Assembly: GCA_024760905.1 (NCBI GenBank)
Contig: CM045751.1
Span: 15,415,001 to 15,479,000 of the forward strand
From: Plotosus lineatus
Taxonomy: Eukaryota; Chordata; Actinopteri; Siluriformes; Plotosidae
Reading direction: 5' to 3'
Length of the DNA: 64,000 nt
Within the stretch, counting starts at the first letter, position 1; each line of letters begins with the position of its first letter. The notes under the pieces were generated by a model. The model worked only from the letters and a program-made list of their open reading frames with translations. It ran no database searches and was not told where the DNA came from. Both the position numbers and the translations under genes were made by a program. This document shows positions 36,887 through 49,507 of the stretch, piece after piece.

Positions 36887-37045
36887 TAATTTTTTGACAT
36901 GAGTGCTGATAGACAGGACATTCTTACGGAACACTAAGAGGAAACCACATGAGGAATTACACATCATAAGACAAGCACATGGGGTAATTAAAAACTGTAT
37001 CCTTTTAGGGCCACTATCCATGCTATGTAGTGAAAGCACCTTACA
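36887..37045 (+). repeat. Dispersed repeat shared with 47105-47240
   Basis: Both places share GAGTGC, GACA, ATCATAA.ACAAGCACATGGG.TAATTAAAA and an AGGGCC block in the same order and orientation. It is unassigned and non-coding. Confidence 0.55.
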
Positions 37046-38100
37046 CTCATTTTTTTTTAACATGTTCATTGTTCTCTCCATTTTTTGGCTGATTTATATA
37101 TTTAATAATAAATAGTAAAATAATAAAAGATGGTGTGGTGAAGTGGAGTCACTCTTCCCATCCTGAATTTGATTATTTTGCTCTCAATGCCAAGTTCTTC
37201 AGCTTGAATTCTGACTGACACTGGAGACTCCTTCCAGAAAGAAGAATTCTTCTCATGCATTTTACTTTCAAAAGTCTCTGTAAATGAATTGCCACTATAG
37301 AAGTACTACAGCACTTCAGAAGAAACAGTTTCACCACAGATATGACTCACTATCGATACATACTTCACTGATGTTTGATCCAAGTGGTTCTCAGTACTTA
37401 TTAAGAGGAAATACTTCTGAGTAATTTCCCTGAGAACTTAAAACCAAGATGGGCTTGCATTTGCACAACCAGTAGGAATGAGAGTGACCTAAACCAGCTG
37501 ACAGCTGTTATCGTGATGTCACTTCTGTGCAACATACAACAATATTGAAGATGGAGGTCGGCATGATTAGGGCTGTGCGTTTGTTGTGGTGCGTTGGGTT
37601 TTTCATGACAATAACACGGTAGAAACTGATTTGCAGTTGTCGGTACTGCCAATCACCAATCGTCATACACTAACATTACTTATGGTTCCTGCTGTACTGG
37701 GATATAATCTAGCTTGATTTGTAGAAGCAAAACAAGTCCAAAAACTTCATTATAAAAATGTAAATAATTTTCGATTCTTGTAAACTAAAAAGGGGATGTT
37801 CTCCAACAGTTCTAAGAACTATGAGCAAGTTCTTCTAGTCGGAAGGCACCTTTTCTTTTCAGCATGGGGCCTGTTTTTGATTAACAGATGACTCTGAAGC
37901 TTTTATGCTGTTTTGCACTTGACGTGTATGAAACAAATTCTTCAAGAAACTAAACAATGATGTGTGAGTGGAGCTAGAAATAGTGCAGCCCAAACAGTGA
38001 ATTTTTATTATTATTATTATTTGGGTTATTTTTTTTTGTTTGTTTTTTTTAAATTGATTTTCTTTTTTTTTTTTTGGCCCTCTTACCCCCCACCCCCATC
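37046..38100. other. Intron 1 DNA, no element recognised
   Basis: It includes T-rich and (ATT)n stretches at 38005-38075. No exon or repeat family is recognised. Confidence 0.4.
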
Positions 38101-38124
38101 ATATCATATTCAAGTCCCATACTT

Positions 38125-38460
38125 CATATATTCCCTTCCCTGTCACACAACCACCAACAACCAGGGAGGGCTGTCAGCATGCACACGCCCCCACAGTGAC
38201 ATGCAATGCTGCCACCTGCCTCTTTTCGATCTGCTGCTCATGCGTATCTGGGAGCAGCCTAACACCTGGAGGGAAAGTGCAATCCGCCCCCTGGTATGAA
38301 TAAGAGACGCCCATGATTGGATGGTGATCGCTGTGAGTGACAGGAAAGTGAGCATATGCCTACCATCCCTCCCTCTGGCATAGCCACTGAGCGCCTATGG
38401 ACTCGTAGTCACAGATAGCTGTGCTATAAACCTGGATTTGAACTTGCTATTGATGGTCTC
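38125..38460 (-). mobile_element. SINE family C
   Basis: The minus-strand head has GTTCAAATCCAGGTTTATAG (B box-like). The body contains ACTCACAGCGATCACCATCC, AGTGACAT and CCTCCAGGTGTTAGGCTGCTC. Related copies lie at about 41305-41500 (plus) and 59935-60255 (minus). Confidence 0.72.
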
Positions 38461-38464
38461 TATT

Positions 38465-38650
38465 TAAGGGCAGTGGTGGCTTAGTGGATAAGGTGATGTG
38501 TTACTAATCCAAAGGTCAGCGGTTCAGTCTCCACTTTTACCACTGTTGGGCCCTTAAGCAAGGCCCTTAACCCTCAATTGCTCAGTTGTATAAAAAAAAA
38601 TTGTAAGTCACTCTGGATAAGAGCGCCTGCCAAATGCTGTAAATGTAACA
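38465..38650 (+). mobile_element. SINE family D
   Basis: The tRNA-like head GGCAGTGGTGGCTTAGTGGA is followed by GCGGTTCAGTCTCC, then CAAGGCCCTTAACCCTCAATTG and the tail CACTCTGGATAAGAGCGCCT ending CCAAATGCTGTAAATGTA. Confidence 0.82.
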
Positions 38651-39656
38651 TACAAATATTCACGCACCTTGCCATAATTGTTCCATTTTCAATTAATTAG
38701 TGGTTTTTAACCAGCAAAATTACTTAAAAATTATGTAATTTACTGAAGGATTTAAAAGCTTTCTTGTAAAAATTTAAAGTTGAAGATACATTTTTATTTA
38801 TTGGAATGTATATTTTTATTGATTTACCCTTAGAGACATTTAATTTTTTTTCTGATATTTCGCTCTGTTTTATATCCACTATTCAGGCATAAGTAAGATC
38901 TTCCATCCTTACTTCCAAGAAGTCATCTGACTTGAAGCTGTCTTTTTTATGATTAATTATGATTAAAATAATCTCCCCCCTCAAACTCGTAGATGACCTT
39001 ACCAGGGTAGTGACAGTTGATCCATCTGCTAGCTTCTATGTTTTTTAAGTTGAATCTGTGAAAACATGGCAATTGGTATCTGTATATAAATCACACATCT
39101 TGTGAGAATTCTGTCATCAGAAGTCATTGAGAGTTGATTTAGGGGTACTGCGACCAAAAATAAGTGACATGAGGAAAAGATTTATCTGCTTTTAAAATTC
39201 TAAAAATCGTAGGAGTGTGTGCAAGCCTTTTTACAACACTTTTCTAAAATTGAGAAAATAGGAGAGCGGTGTCTGGCTATTGTGCGATAGCTTTGAACAC
39301 ACTGGCAGTGCTGTTGGCAAAAAAAAAAAAAACCCATAAAAGAAACATGCTGAAATAAATCATTGTTATCTTGTATACTTTGGAAAGATGTTTGTGTCCA
39401 TATGATTATTTGATACAAATAGCTTTGTACATTTTACGTTGTAACTTTTTTTAGTCACGGTCTATCGTTAGAGGATCTTCAACATAAAATCTAACAAGAA
39501 GAACGCATGTTGTGGTGCAAACTTGTACAGTTTGGGAAGGTGTTCAGCTGGTGTGTATGTTTAGCTCATTTTGTTTCCTATAGAAGGTGGTTTAAAGTGT
39601 TGACACCAACACAGGATATCAGGATCTTCATGCATGCAGACATATTCTTTCTCACT

Positions 39657-39687
<31 letters not shown>

Positions 39688-41300
39688 GTGTGCGTGTGTG
39701 TGTGCCTGTGTGTATGTTTTCAATCAATTTTGGGAGTGCGTTGAAAGGTGGGTGTTGTGAATTCAACGCCACCCAATAGCTCCTCGTCCTTTAAAGTTTT
39801 GGAATAGTCTGTCTCTTTTGTGTGTTTTGTTTGTTGCCCACCCCCACCCCCTCAGTTTCAGTCAAACTCTTCGCCCTCATTTGACTTGGACCTTTTCTGT
39901 TGTCTGTCGGCGGATGAGTCTGAGTCTTTGTCTGGATTCGGTCAGACACTGCGTCATCTGCCTACAGACACACAGACGTGGAGATAACATCAGAGTGGCA
40001 GCGAAAACAAGATGGGGGAAAAGGGAGGGTGGCGGGAAGGATAGATAGACAGATGTACAGACAGAGCCGAGTTGAACGAGTGTAGGGGGATGGGTATCTC
40101 TCACATCAATCACTGGCTGTGAGCCGTAAAGCCAGCCTGTTGTGGCAGTTCAGAGTCGAATACTGAGACCATCATTCCTCATGCAAATCTGACGCTGTGT
40201 GAGAGACAGATTGGCAGAGGGAGGGAAGGTTTGTTCTCCTGTTTAAGGAACACTCACCAATTTTACCAGCAATAAATCTTCATCTTTAATAATTTCTCAC
40301 ATTGTTTCACTTATAACTTTTTTTTATAATTATATTTTTGCTTGGTCGAACCATACGTTTACGCCGTCAAGTGAGAAATTTAATGCGACAATTCTACACA
40401 TTCACTGCATCATCGACCGACAGATGCTCCAATTGTCTCAAAGTGCACGTGGTCTGAGGTTTCTTCGGTTCCCCATTTACAATCATGTATTACTTTAAAA
40501 GTAAGAAATCGGAGCCTGGAACGCCGAATGATGTAATTTTTAAAAATCTGTGAGCGTTAGAATGATGTGCAAAATGAATAAACAAATTGACAGCTTTGGT
40601 TATCAGCCAGCTAACTGAGGAGCAATATGTGACATATCGAGCTCTTCAAAACGGTCAATTTGATAGAGGCCTTGTTTCGGCAAAAAATATGTATGTATGG
40701 TCATCAACAGTGAGCAACCAAAACATTTACACAATCGTGTACTAGCTGTCAAAGAACAAACGATTTCTCCTGTAGGTCTCAACATAAGGGTGTAGTGATT
40801 CTAACTTTGTTTGGTACTTTTCCAATTGTTCTGGAAGAAAAGTGAATTGTACCAACAGATGGGTTCATATTTAAGTTGATGTATATTGTGTAATATACAT
40901 AATTTAATTACTGGTAAATACTGGTTTATGGCAAATGACGTCTCATTATTTTTAATAATAATAATAATAAGCTGTTTATGATAATATAACATAATGCTGG
41001 CTAATGACATACTATTTATTAGTGAACTAGCTAGATATTGATCAGGGATCCACACTTCATATAGGGAACTACATTTGAGAACAGGACATATGCGAAAGGC
41101 CTACCCAAGCAACCAGACCTTGCCAATAAGACCTTCACGTCGCAATTTATTTGTGCCGTGAAATGATTCATGTGGCGAGGCTCATCGCTTCGTATGTGCA
41201 TGCTGCTTTAGACTCTCTATTGTCAGTGTCACAGATTGAGGTTGAGAATGTATTTGATACTGTTATGAATATACATATGTTCAAATGCTGCTCAGACTCG
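38651..41300. other. Intron 1 DNA with a GT microsatellite
   Basis: (GT)n with GC interruptions spans 39657-39715. A CpG-containing stretch at 39850-40050 has no coding frame that I recognise. No other element is seen. Confidence 0.4.
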
Positions 41301-41304
41301 CAAG

Positions 41305-41500
41305 TGGTGCTTCAACAAGGTGTGGGACTAACAACTCGGAGATCACAAGTTCGAATCCAGGTTGATGTCACAGCCATCTGTGACCAGGAATCCATGGCAG
41401 CTCATTGGCCAAGCTCTCATGGGAGGGAGGGATGCCACACGCTTACTTCTTCTCTGTCACTCACAGTGATCACCAGGGTTTTTTTGAGTTGATTCATACA
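41305..41500 (+). mobile_element. SINE family C, plus-strand copy
   Basis: AAGTTCGAATCCAGGTTGAT is a good B box. GGGAGGGAGGGATGCCACAC and CACTCACAGTGATCACCAGG match the copy at 38125-38460. Confidence 0.72.
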
Positions 41501-41661
41501 AGGGGGTGAAAAGCACTTTCTCTCTGAGTATGTCAGGCCACCCCCAAATATGAATACACAGCAGTTTGAAAATCAGTGGATGGTAGCATGTCATAGAGGG
41601 GGCATGTGCGTGATAACAGCCCTTCCTCATTGGTGGAGGTCATGTAATAGGGAAGACAGGA

Positions 41662-42470
41662 CAGACACTCCCCGCTTTACATTTATTCGTTTTACCTATT
41701 TTTCGATTTAACGTTTAAAAATAAATCAATAAATAAAAAATTAGAAGTCAAATTTTGAGTTTACCGTGCTCTCTGTAGTACGAGACGTACCTACGTTGCA
41801 CGCTGACGTAATACACTACTTACGCATGACGCTGCATCCATTGTTTACAAACAACAGACTGAACGTTCCCCCCTCCTGCCCAGCTTGTGTTAAGATGTCG
41901 TCTCTGTGATCTTTGTGTTTACACTGTTTTGTGGACTTTTGTAACCCGAAGCAAATATGGTTGGTCAGAAGCGTAAGCCTGCGAGTGATCGTGGTAATCA
42001 GAAAAGCGGCAAGCCATCTCATTAGAAACAAAGATGGCTGTTATCAAGAAAATTGATGCTGGTGAAAAATATGTGAATGTTGCCCATTTCTTCCAAATGG
42101 CTCCATTGACCATCGAAACCATTTACAAGCAGAAAGATCACATCACAGAGAATGTTAAAAGTTATATTTTATACTGTATTTGATTCGTGAATTTGATTAA
42201 AATGTATCTATTTGAAATTATTTTGCTTGAATTTAGTTTATGTGAAATTAATGTTGATATTATTTGATATATTTGATATTACTTTACAATGTTATGTTTA
42301 TAATAATTGATTTAGGGGTGTTTTATGAGATACGGTAATGGTATTTATGGATGTATAGTACAGTATGAATGTCATATGTCACTGGAACATACAGTAACAA
42401 CTTACGCTTTTTTTTCACCTGATGTTCGGCCTTTCGGAACCTAACTAAAACGTAAGTCGGGGAGCGTCTG
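41662..42470 (+). mobile_element. Pogo-type element (ACTTACG family), copy 2, with transposase remnant
   Basis: Ends are CAGACACTCCCCGCTTTAC and, on the minus strand, CAGACGCTCCCCGACTTACG, with TA to the right (42471-42472). The interior retains the start of a transposase, which the two shorter relatives (12710, 48996) lack. It is 809 bp. Confidence 0.83.
41957..42153 (+). pseudogene. Pogo/Tigger transposase N-terminal HTH remnant
   Basis: It opens MVGQKRKPASD and soon meets a stop (TAG at about 42023). In a shifted frame AVIKKIDAGEKYVNVAHFFQ and TIETIYKQKDHI follow. This matches the CENP-B/pogo helix-turn-helix at the N-terminus of Tigger transposases, which binds the element's own ends. 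The catalytic domain is deleted. Confidence 0.82.
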
Positions 42471-42955
42471 TAATTGAAGGGTGGGAACTGGATACATTTG
42501 CAATTAGGGGAGAATATGGGGAGGGAGAGACACAACAACCAATGCTACTTGGGTTTACGTCCGAAGTTTTGAGAAACCAGTTTGACTTGATGTCAGTTCG
42601 AGATATTCCCTCAAAGAAGAATTTCTGTTGGTGTTAGTTCCCGGTTAGAAGTTTGTGATTTTACGAGATATGACCTTTTGTGTGAGACATGAATGAAGAC
42701 TTGTGGAGTTCTATTAGCAGTGCGAGGAGGTTAAAGGAATACACTCTAAGGGAGAAACAGTGGTGATTTTTACAGTTTTACACAACAAGAAGTATGAAGT
42801 TGTGTACAAAACATTACTACAGATATTTACCTACCCCACTGCTGTCCGATACCATCCTGTCCCCAAAGCACTATTTGACATCATGGTTACTATATCATAT
42901 ATCCTCTCTGTTATTCTTGCAATTTCTTAATAATCCTGTCCTCGTTTATCACCAG

Positions 42956-43087
42956 GGCCGTTTCACATGACAGGCTTCTCTGGTCCACAGCACACTTCAG
43001 AGATGGAGGTGAAAGATGACTTTACTGAAAACCCTGCATGCCACAGCTCCAACTGTGGAGACCTGGACGAACAAGACGGCACTACTG
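42956..43087 (+). CDS. znf821: znf821 coding exon 2
   Basis: The acceptor is TTTATCACCAG at 42945-42955 and the donor is GTAAAC at 43088. The exon completes Trp14 and encodes residues 15-57 (PFHMTGFSGPQH ... LDEQDGTT) plus one base of codon 58. It is acidic and polar, with no domain; this part of the family is poorly conserved, and I do not recognise a mammalian equivalent residue by residue. Support comes from phase: one base carried in and one base carried out both agree with the neighbouring exons. A further short exon in intron 1 cannot be excluded. Confidence 0.82.
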
Positions 43088-43190
43088 GTAAACTACCCAG
43101 ATACGCAGAGAACATTCTTCAGGCAGCGCTGCAATCCCACCACACTAGTAAATCATGTGATTGGTTTGTTTGTTCATTTATATGTTTCAG

Positions 43191-43303
43191 ATGATAGTGA
43201 CAGTGAGTTGGACAAAGAGAACTCCTCCAGCTCTTCGGCTGATGACAACATGGCGTGTCAGAAGTCCAGCCAGTGCTCCATTGACTGTGGAGGCATGAAG
43301 GAG
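43191..43303 (+). CDS. znf821: znf821 coding exon 3
   Basis: The acceptor is TATATGTTTCAG (to 43190) and the donor is GTGCGT at 43304. Intron 2 is only 103 bp. The exon completes Asp58 and encodes residues 59-95: DSDSELDKENSSSSSADDN, then CQKSSQCSIDCGGMKE. The Ser/Asp/Glu-rich run corresponds to the acidic SSSSDSEGDEE-type region in mammalian ZNF821, expected to be disordered. It ends in phase 0. Confidence 0.85.
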
Positions 43304-43603
43304 GTGCGTCTGTCTGCTTTAAAGGCAACAAACTGATGATAGAACTGTGCACCGATGTTGGTGTTGAAGCTTCAAAAAGAAAAAAAGGCAAACAACAAAA
43401 AGTAACTAAAATGATGTTATGTAAGATGATTTACAGCGAGCCGGTCATAACCAAAAAATAAACTGTCAGCAAGACCAGAGTCTTGTATCAATCTGAAGGG
43501 GTTTACTCCATCACACTGTGCGCTATGCCACTTATTACACAGCTCGTGAAAAATAATTACTTAAAATATTCATACAAATGAATTGTTTTTTAGTGCTTCT
43601 GCT

Positions 43604-44617
<1,014 letters not shown>

Positions 44618-45519
44618 TATACAAAAAGAGAGGGGGGGATGAAGAGTGGCAAAGATGGAGAGAGACAGTGAGAGAGGGGGTAAGGAGACAGAGGAAAAAC
44701 AAAAACCCCCCCCCCCCCCCCAAGACTGCTGAATATCATAAATGACCAATCAAATTTGAGCATGTAAATGAATTATGTTATAAAAAACAAATAAAAATTT
44801 TCAGGTTGTGCTGTAAGAAAACAATCAACTTATGGGTGATAACAGAAGAACAGAAACTTACTTTATGATAATCTTCTGGCCAATCCGAAATTGATAGTCT
44901 ATTTTTAGTGAAAGCTGGTTAAAGACCCTGATGCAAGATAGAATGAATTGTAGCCAGGCACTTCTTTAAGGAGGAGAGACGGGAGTGCATCCTGGGAGTT
45001 ATTCACTCAGAAGAGTGATTCATGCCTCTATGGCAACACGTTACAAAGCATCACCATGACAGTTGAGTCGTGATGACTCACACAGGCTCATGCTTGTGTT
45101 CCACCCTCACGCCTCCTCACTGTCTTTGGCATCTACAGGAGTGTAGCAGCATGGACAGTGCAGATAGTGTGTGTGTGTAAAAGTCATACACTGTGCACAT
45201 GATACTACAGAATCACACTTCCCACGCATCCTTACACACATACAGGACTGCACATTCTGGAGTGAGGATTATTCAGGGCTCCAGCTTCATGTGGATAATA
45301 TCACTGCCCTTTTTACTAATCTAGAAATATCCATACCCATATCTCTGTTCTCTTGATCATGCTATTGTGCCTGTCGAATGAGGGGAGTGGGTTTCACCAG
45401 AGGTTTTTCGTAAGTGTTGCAAAGAATGCTGGGGTGCCAATACCTTTAAGCCACAAAAATAAAGTAAGGGAGGTTTTTTTCTTTGGCTGAATCTCAAACA
45501 GTGGCATTCTTGAGGAATG
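44618..45519. other. Intron 3 DNA, no element recognised
   Basis: A poly-C run at 44705-44721. Short open frames only. Confidence 0.4.
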
Positions 45520-45850
45520 CAGGGATCCCTCACTTTCCGCGGTTAATGGGGACCAAGATCCCCCCGCCGAATTCCGTGAAGTAGGATCGCCCCCCACCCC
45601 AGCTGACTTATACGTGCATGTATATTTGTATATAATATCAACAAATACATATCATATTCAAACTCTATAAATGCTTATAATAACAATCATTCAAAAATAA
45701 CGCATAAGATGTAAATAAAATATAATTACACACACACATACAGACGCGCGCGCACACAGATGCACGTGCATGTGCTCAGATGCGCACCTCACATAAAAAT
45801 GCAAGTAGTTTTGATTGGGGGGGTTTTGGATTTTTTTTTTGTTGTTTTTG

Positions 45851-45886
<36 letters not shown>

Positions 45887-46029
45887 ATAATTGGCCTTGT
45901 TTTGCGGCATTAACTTTTCTCCTATTCTTCCTTAATTTCCTTATTTTTTTAATTTGATGAATATTTAAAAAAAAAACCTGAAGTACTGAAGCCACATGAA
46001 TTGAATCGTGAAGTAGCGAGGGATCCCTG
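45520..46029. mobile_element. Tigger-type MITE
   Basis: Ends are CAGGGATCCCTCACTTTCCG and, on the minus strand, CAGGGATCCCTCGCTACTTC; TA follows the right end (46030-46031). The interior has a CA-rich run, a poly-T run of about 33 (45852-45884) and no coding frame. Confidence 0.78.
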
Positions 46030-46040
46030 TATAGTCCACT

Positions 46041-46350
46041 AGGTTAAGTCCTCTGGGCTTTTTACACACAAGCCACAATGGCTCATCAGGCCGGTGCCTA
46101 TCCCCGGTTTCTGTAGCGTGAAGCGACTAGGAGTACTACAACTCTTGGATGGGACGCTAGTCCATCGCAGGTTATCTTCCCAGTATATTTTTACTGGTAC
46201 CCATTTATACTGCTGGGTGAACAGAAGCATACTTGTGGTTAAGACCTTGCCTGGGGCTCTTAGCACAGTGGAGGTCTAACTGGGATTTGAACACACAACC
46301 TTCCGGTCACGAGCCCAGCACCCTGACCACTACGCCACCGGCCCCACATG
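46041..46350 (-). mobile_element. SINE family A at the edge of a Tigger MITE
   Basis: Flanked by TATAGTCCACT (46030-46040) and TATAGTGCACT (46351-46361), 10 of 11 identical. The tRNA-like head is at the high-coordinate end (reverse of GGCGTAGTGGTCAGGGTGC). The duplication begins on the TA that borders the Tigger MITE, so the SINE inserted after it. Confidence 0.9.
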
Positions 46351-46551
46351 TATAGTGCACTTTGCTAGGCTTAATTATGTGATAATGAAAAACACTCCAA
46401 CCACAGAGATGAGTCATGACATCACTGATTGGTACAGGTATGGATACTAACAAATTGAGTACATGTAGTATGACTCATTCATGACTACATGTGGGATCAG
46501 GATATGTTAGTGTAAAAATTGTCAAGTGTTAGGATTTATTTGTGTCTTGAA

Positions 46552-46553
<2 letters not shown>

Positions 46554-46607
<54 letters not shown>
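46554..46607 (+). repeat. (TG)n tract immediately before the znf821 exon 4 acceptor
   Basis: About 27 uninterrupted TG units end 5 bases before the acceptor AG at 46613-46614. They occupy the position normally held by the polypyrimidine tract. Confidence 0.97.
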
Positions 46608-46608
<1 letters not shown>

Positions 46609-46614
46609 CATCAG

Positions 46615-46713
46615 GAGAGCGAACGGGAGTCAGATATAGGGGATAATTATGTGTGTCCCATTTGTACCCTGGAGTTTGGGAACCCAGATGAACTCATTGC
46701 ACATGTCTACCAG
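46615..46713 (+). CDS. znf821: znf821 coding exon 4 (zinc finger 1)
   Basis: The acceptor is TTCATCAG (to 46614) and the donor is GTGAGA at 46714. The exon is 99 bp, phase 0 at both ends, residues 96-128. It encodes ESERESDIGDN, then most of the first C2H2 finger: Cys109, Cys112 and His125 in YVCPIC...LIAHVYQ; the last ligand, His129, is the first residue of exon 5. LIAHVYQH is identical in mammalian ZNF821. C2H2 fingers bind zinc and usually contact nucleic acid in the nucleus. Skipping this exon would keep the frame but destroy finger 1. The tract before it is a long TG repeat rather than pyrimidines. Confidence 0.93.
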
Positions 46714-47901
46714 GTGAGAACACCATCATTACCACCATACTTATCTGCAGTTTCATCAATCAAGCCACCATCTTCACCACTGTCACCACCACCACCATTA
46801 TGCTCACCATCGCCATCACCGTTATTACCTCCTGCCTAAAATGGGAAATTGTGAGGCAGATGGTCCGTGAACAAACTTGCCATGGATTTTCACCAGACTT
46901 GGTGGGAACACTACCCTTCCTAAATCCGAGTGATGACTTGAGTTTGGATTGTCTGGGTGAAAGGCCAAGGTCACTTTGGAAGAAACAGAATGACATTGAC
47001 CCATAGATACAATCAAGGACAGATAGGACACCAGAAACACCCGTCAGATGAGAAATTATCTTTGACATTGAGTGACCTCAAAAGGTCAAATCAAGGTTGT
47101 AGTTTTTTTGAACACTTTTAATGAGTGCCGATTGACATGCTGTTATTACATAACACGAAGAAGAAATCATAATACAAGCACATGGGTAATTAAAACCAGT
47201 ACTCAGGGCCTATTTGCATCTGGCAGATGCACCTTACACTCGGCGTAGCCCATAAATTATACAGTCATTTTTCCATCACCACCACCTTAACTATTAGTAC
47301 CGTCATTATCACAACCATCTATTATCACCCCCACTACCATCATGTTTTCTTTTCTCTCATCACTTGCTCATTTCCTGAACCATTTAATTCTATTACTCGT
47401 GTCACAGTGAAGACAGTGCCTATCTCAGCTGAGACTGGGCAAAGTCAGGGCCCAGTTTACACCATTGCAGAGCCAAGACACAAACATACACAGCCATTCA
47501 CACTCAAAAGCCAGTTCATCGAATGCGTGCGTCTTTGGACTCTGGGAGGAAACCGGAGCACTCGGAGGAAACCCACACAAGCACAGGGACAACATGTCAA
47601 ACTCCACACAGAAGCACCCAACTGTCTTGCTGTGAGACTGACATGCTTGTTTTCTTTTCTGCCAATCAGACGAGGGCAAATTGACTCAGTATTATGAACT
47701 GTAGTTCTACTTGGACCGGATAGAGATCTCGAAATGTGTGAAATGGCAAGCAGGCAGATTGATAGTCTGAAGCACCTCAGCTGTTATAATCAAATTAAAG
47801 ATCTGTTTTTGAAGAAATTAAAGTACAGTACCGTATATTTACTGGAAATGACTGTCTCTTTCTTCTGTTCGCCGCACCTCTCCCCTCCCCTGTCACTCTG
47901 C

Positions 47902-47934
<33 letters not shown>

Positions 47935-47955
47935 GATCTCTGTCTCTCACTCACA

Positions 47956-48003
<48 letters not shown>

Positions 48004-48065
48004 CTCTCCACCTCTGCCCCCCACACTCTGTTTCTCCTTCTCCCTCACTCCTTCATCACGAGCAG
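46714..48065. other. znf821 intron 4
   Basis: It contains ACC/CCA-rich DNA (46725-46815), the repeat block 47105-47240 shared with 36887-37045, a widely dispersed fish repeat at about 47405-47640 (GGAGGAAACCGGAG, AAACTCCACACAGA), and the CT tract described separately. The longest open frame, 47227-47697, reads through these repeats and is not a gene. Confidence 0.55.
47902..48011 (+). repeat. (CT)n pyrimidine tract upstream of exon 5
   Basis: About 110 bp of nearly pure CT, broken by CGATCTCTG and CACTCACACA. It lies 55-160 bases before the exon 5 acceptor. Confidence 0.97.
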
Positions 48066-48232
48066 CACACATCGACAGTAGGTGGCAGTAAGAGTTACAT
48101 TTGTCCGGTGTGTGGACGTGCTCTCAGCTCACCGGGTTCTCTCGGCCGTCACCTTCTCATTCATTCAGATGACCGACTCTCCAACTGTGCAGTGTGTGGA
48201 GCTCGCTTTACTGATACTAGCAACTTCAATAG
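48066..48232 (+). CDS. znf821: znf821 coding exon 5 (zinc finger 2)
   Basis: The acceptor is CACGAGCAG (to 48065) and the donor is GTCAGT at 48233. Residues 129-183 plus two bases of codon 184. His129 completes finger 1. Finger 2 is SYICPVCGRALSSPGSLGRH..IH with Cys141, Cys144, His157, His161 (C-x2-C-x12-H-x3-H) and is almost identical to mammalian ZNF821. It is followed by NCAVCGARFTDTSNFN, with Cys169 and Cys172 but no histidines: a half finger, as in the mammalian protein. This is the best-conserved part of the protein and fixes the gene identity. Confidence 0.95.
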
Positions 48233-48995
48233 GTCAGTAATGATAACCTTCCCTCATTTCTACCATTTATCACACTACACGTTCACTGATCTGGATAAAC
48301 ATGTAAAATAAAAAGTAAAGTAAAGCTCAATTGTTGAAAAAATTCAAATGACTCAATTGTGTTCAGCAGTTTTCAGTGATTCACTTGGAGTAGAGTTGAT
48401 CTCAGTGATTCTCAGAGATTCAGTGATTCTGGTTACTGTATAGAGATGGACTCTACTCCAACCGGAGCAGTATTTGTTTCAGAATCGACTCCTTTCTGTT
48501 TTTGAAAAGGAATTGTGAATCGAATCAACTGTGCTTCAACCGAATCACTGAATCGAATATATGTGACCCGCTCAAACATAATACGGAATAGATAGGACCT
48601 TTGACATATTGAGATGTTGATATATTTAGAAAGAGAATTGAATCTGCTTTAAAATGAAGTATAACATGATTGTAGCTTGAAAATTGTCTGAGTTACATCA
48701 GTTTGTATGTTGCTAATCATTTTTCAACTTGTGAGAAAATAGCAATTACAGTTACTGAACCAGTTTCTGTCTGCATTTGAACCTCGCTAACTTCCATACA
48801 TTGAATGAATCAGGTTTCAACCAATCACCACGATCATGCTAGCGTCTTCCCAGTAACACATGAGTTCTGTTTATACTGAGTCATGTCTGTCTTGAGGCTT
48901 CTTGTTGGATTACCATTATGTGATTGGAAGAGTCCTCCTGGAATTCTGGAACTAGATCAAGTATTCTGGTACCAAATATGAATAATAAGGAAATA
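48233..48995. other. Start of znf821 intron 5
   Basis: The stretch 48340-48580 contains several GAATCGA/CACTGAATC words like the tandem array at 50210-50960 and may be its separated left part. No exon is seen. Confidence 0.45.
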
Positions 48996-49119
48996 CAGAC
49001 GCTCCTCCACTTACCAACATTCATTTTACGAACATCCGGAGGCAAGGTCGAAAGTGAAAGTGAAATGAAATTGAAGAGCAAGTAGTAATAGAAATGGAAT
49101 AAAATCGATAGAAAGATAA

Positions 49120-49440
49120 ATCTTCTTCTTTTCCTTTCGGCTGTTCCCTTCAGGGGTCGCCACAGCGAATCATCTGCCTCCATCTCACCCTATCCTCTGC
49201 ATCTTCTTCTCTTACACCAACTGCCTTCATGTCTTCCTTCACCACATCCATGAATCGTCTCTTTGGTTTTCCTCTGGGCCTTTTGCCTGGTAGTTCCAAC
49301 CTCAGCATCCTACTATCAATATATTCACTATCCCTCCTCTGTACATGTCCAAACCATGTCAAGCTAGCCTCTCTGACTTTGTCTCCAAAACATCTTACAT
49401 GTGCTGTCCCTCTGATGTACTCATTCCAAAGATATATCAT
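49120..49440 (-). mobile_element. 3' end of an RTE-like LINE
   Basis: On the minus strand an open frame reads SLTWFGHVQRRDSEYI..RMLRLELPGKRPRGKPKRRFMD, then VVKEDMKAVGVREEDAEDRVRWRQMIRCGDP. This is the C-terminus of RTE-like LINE polyproteins common in fish. After the stop, AGGGAACAGCCGAAAGGAAA forms the 3' tail. It is 5' truncated, as usual. Confidence 0.85.
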
Positions 49441-49443
49441 AAA

Positions 49444-49507
49444 TAATCATATTTCATACTTATATTTATGAAAGATATATCATAAATATAAGTATGAAAT
49501 ATGATTA
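49444..49507. repeat. Perfect 28-bp hairpin with 8-base loop
   Basis: The left arm 49444-49471 is the exact reverse complement of 49480-49507. The right arm's inner part repeats a word just before the left arm (AAAGATATATCATAAATA). It directly abuts the RTE fragment. Confidence 0.93.

Noticed and set aside
47227..47697. 156-codon plus-strand open frame in znf821 intron 4
   Set aside because: It runs through a dispersed fish repeat and simple CA/CC sequence between two solid znf821 exons.
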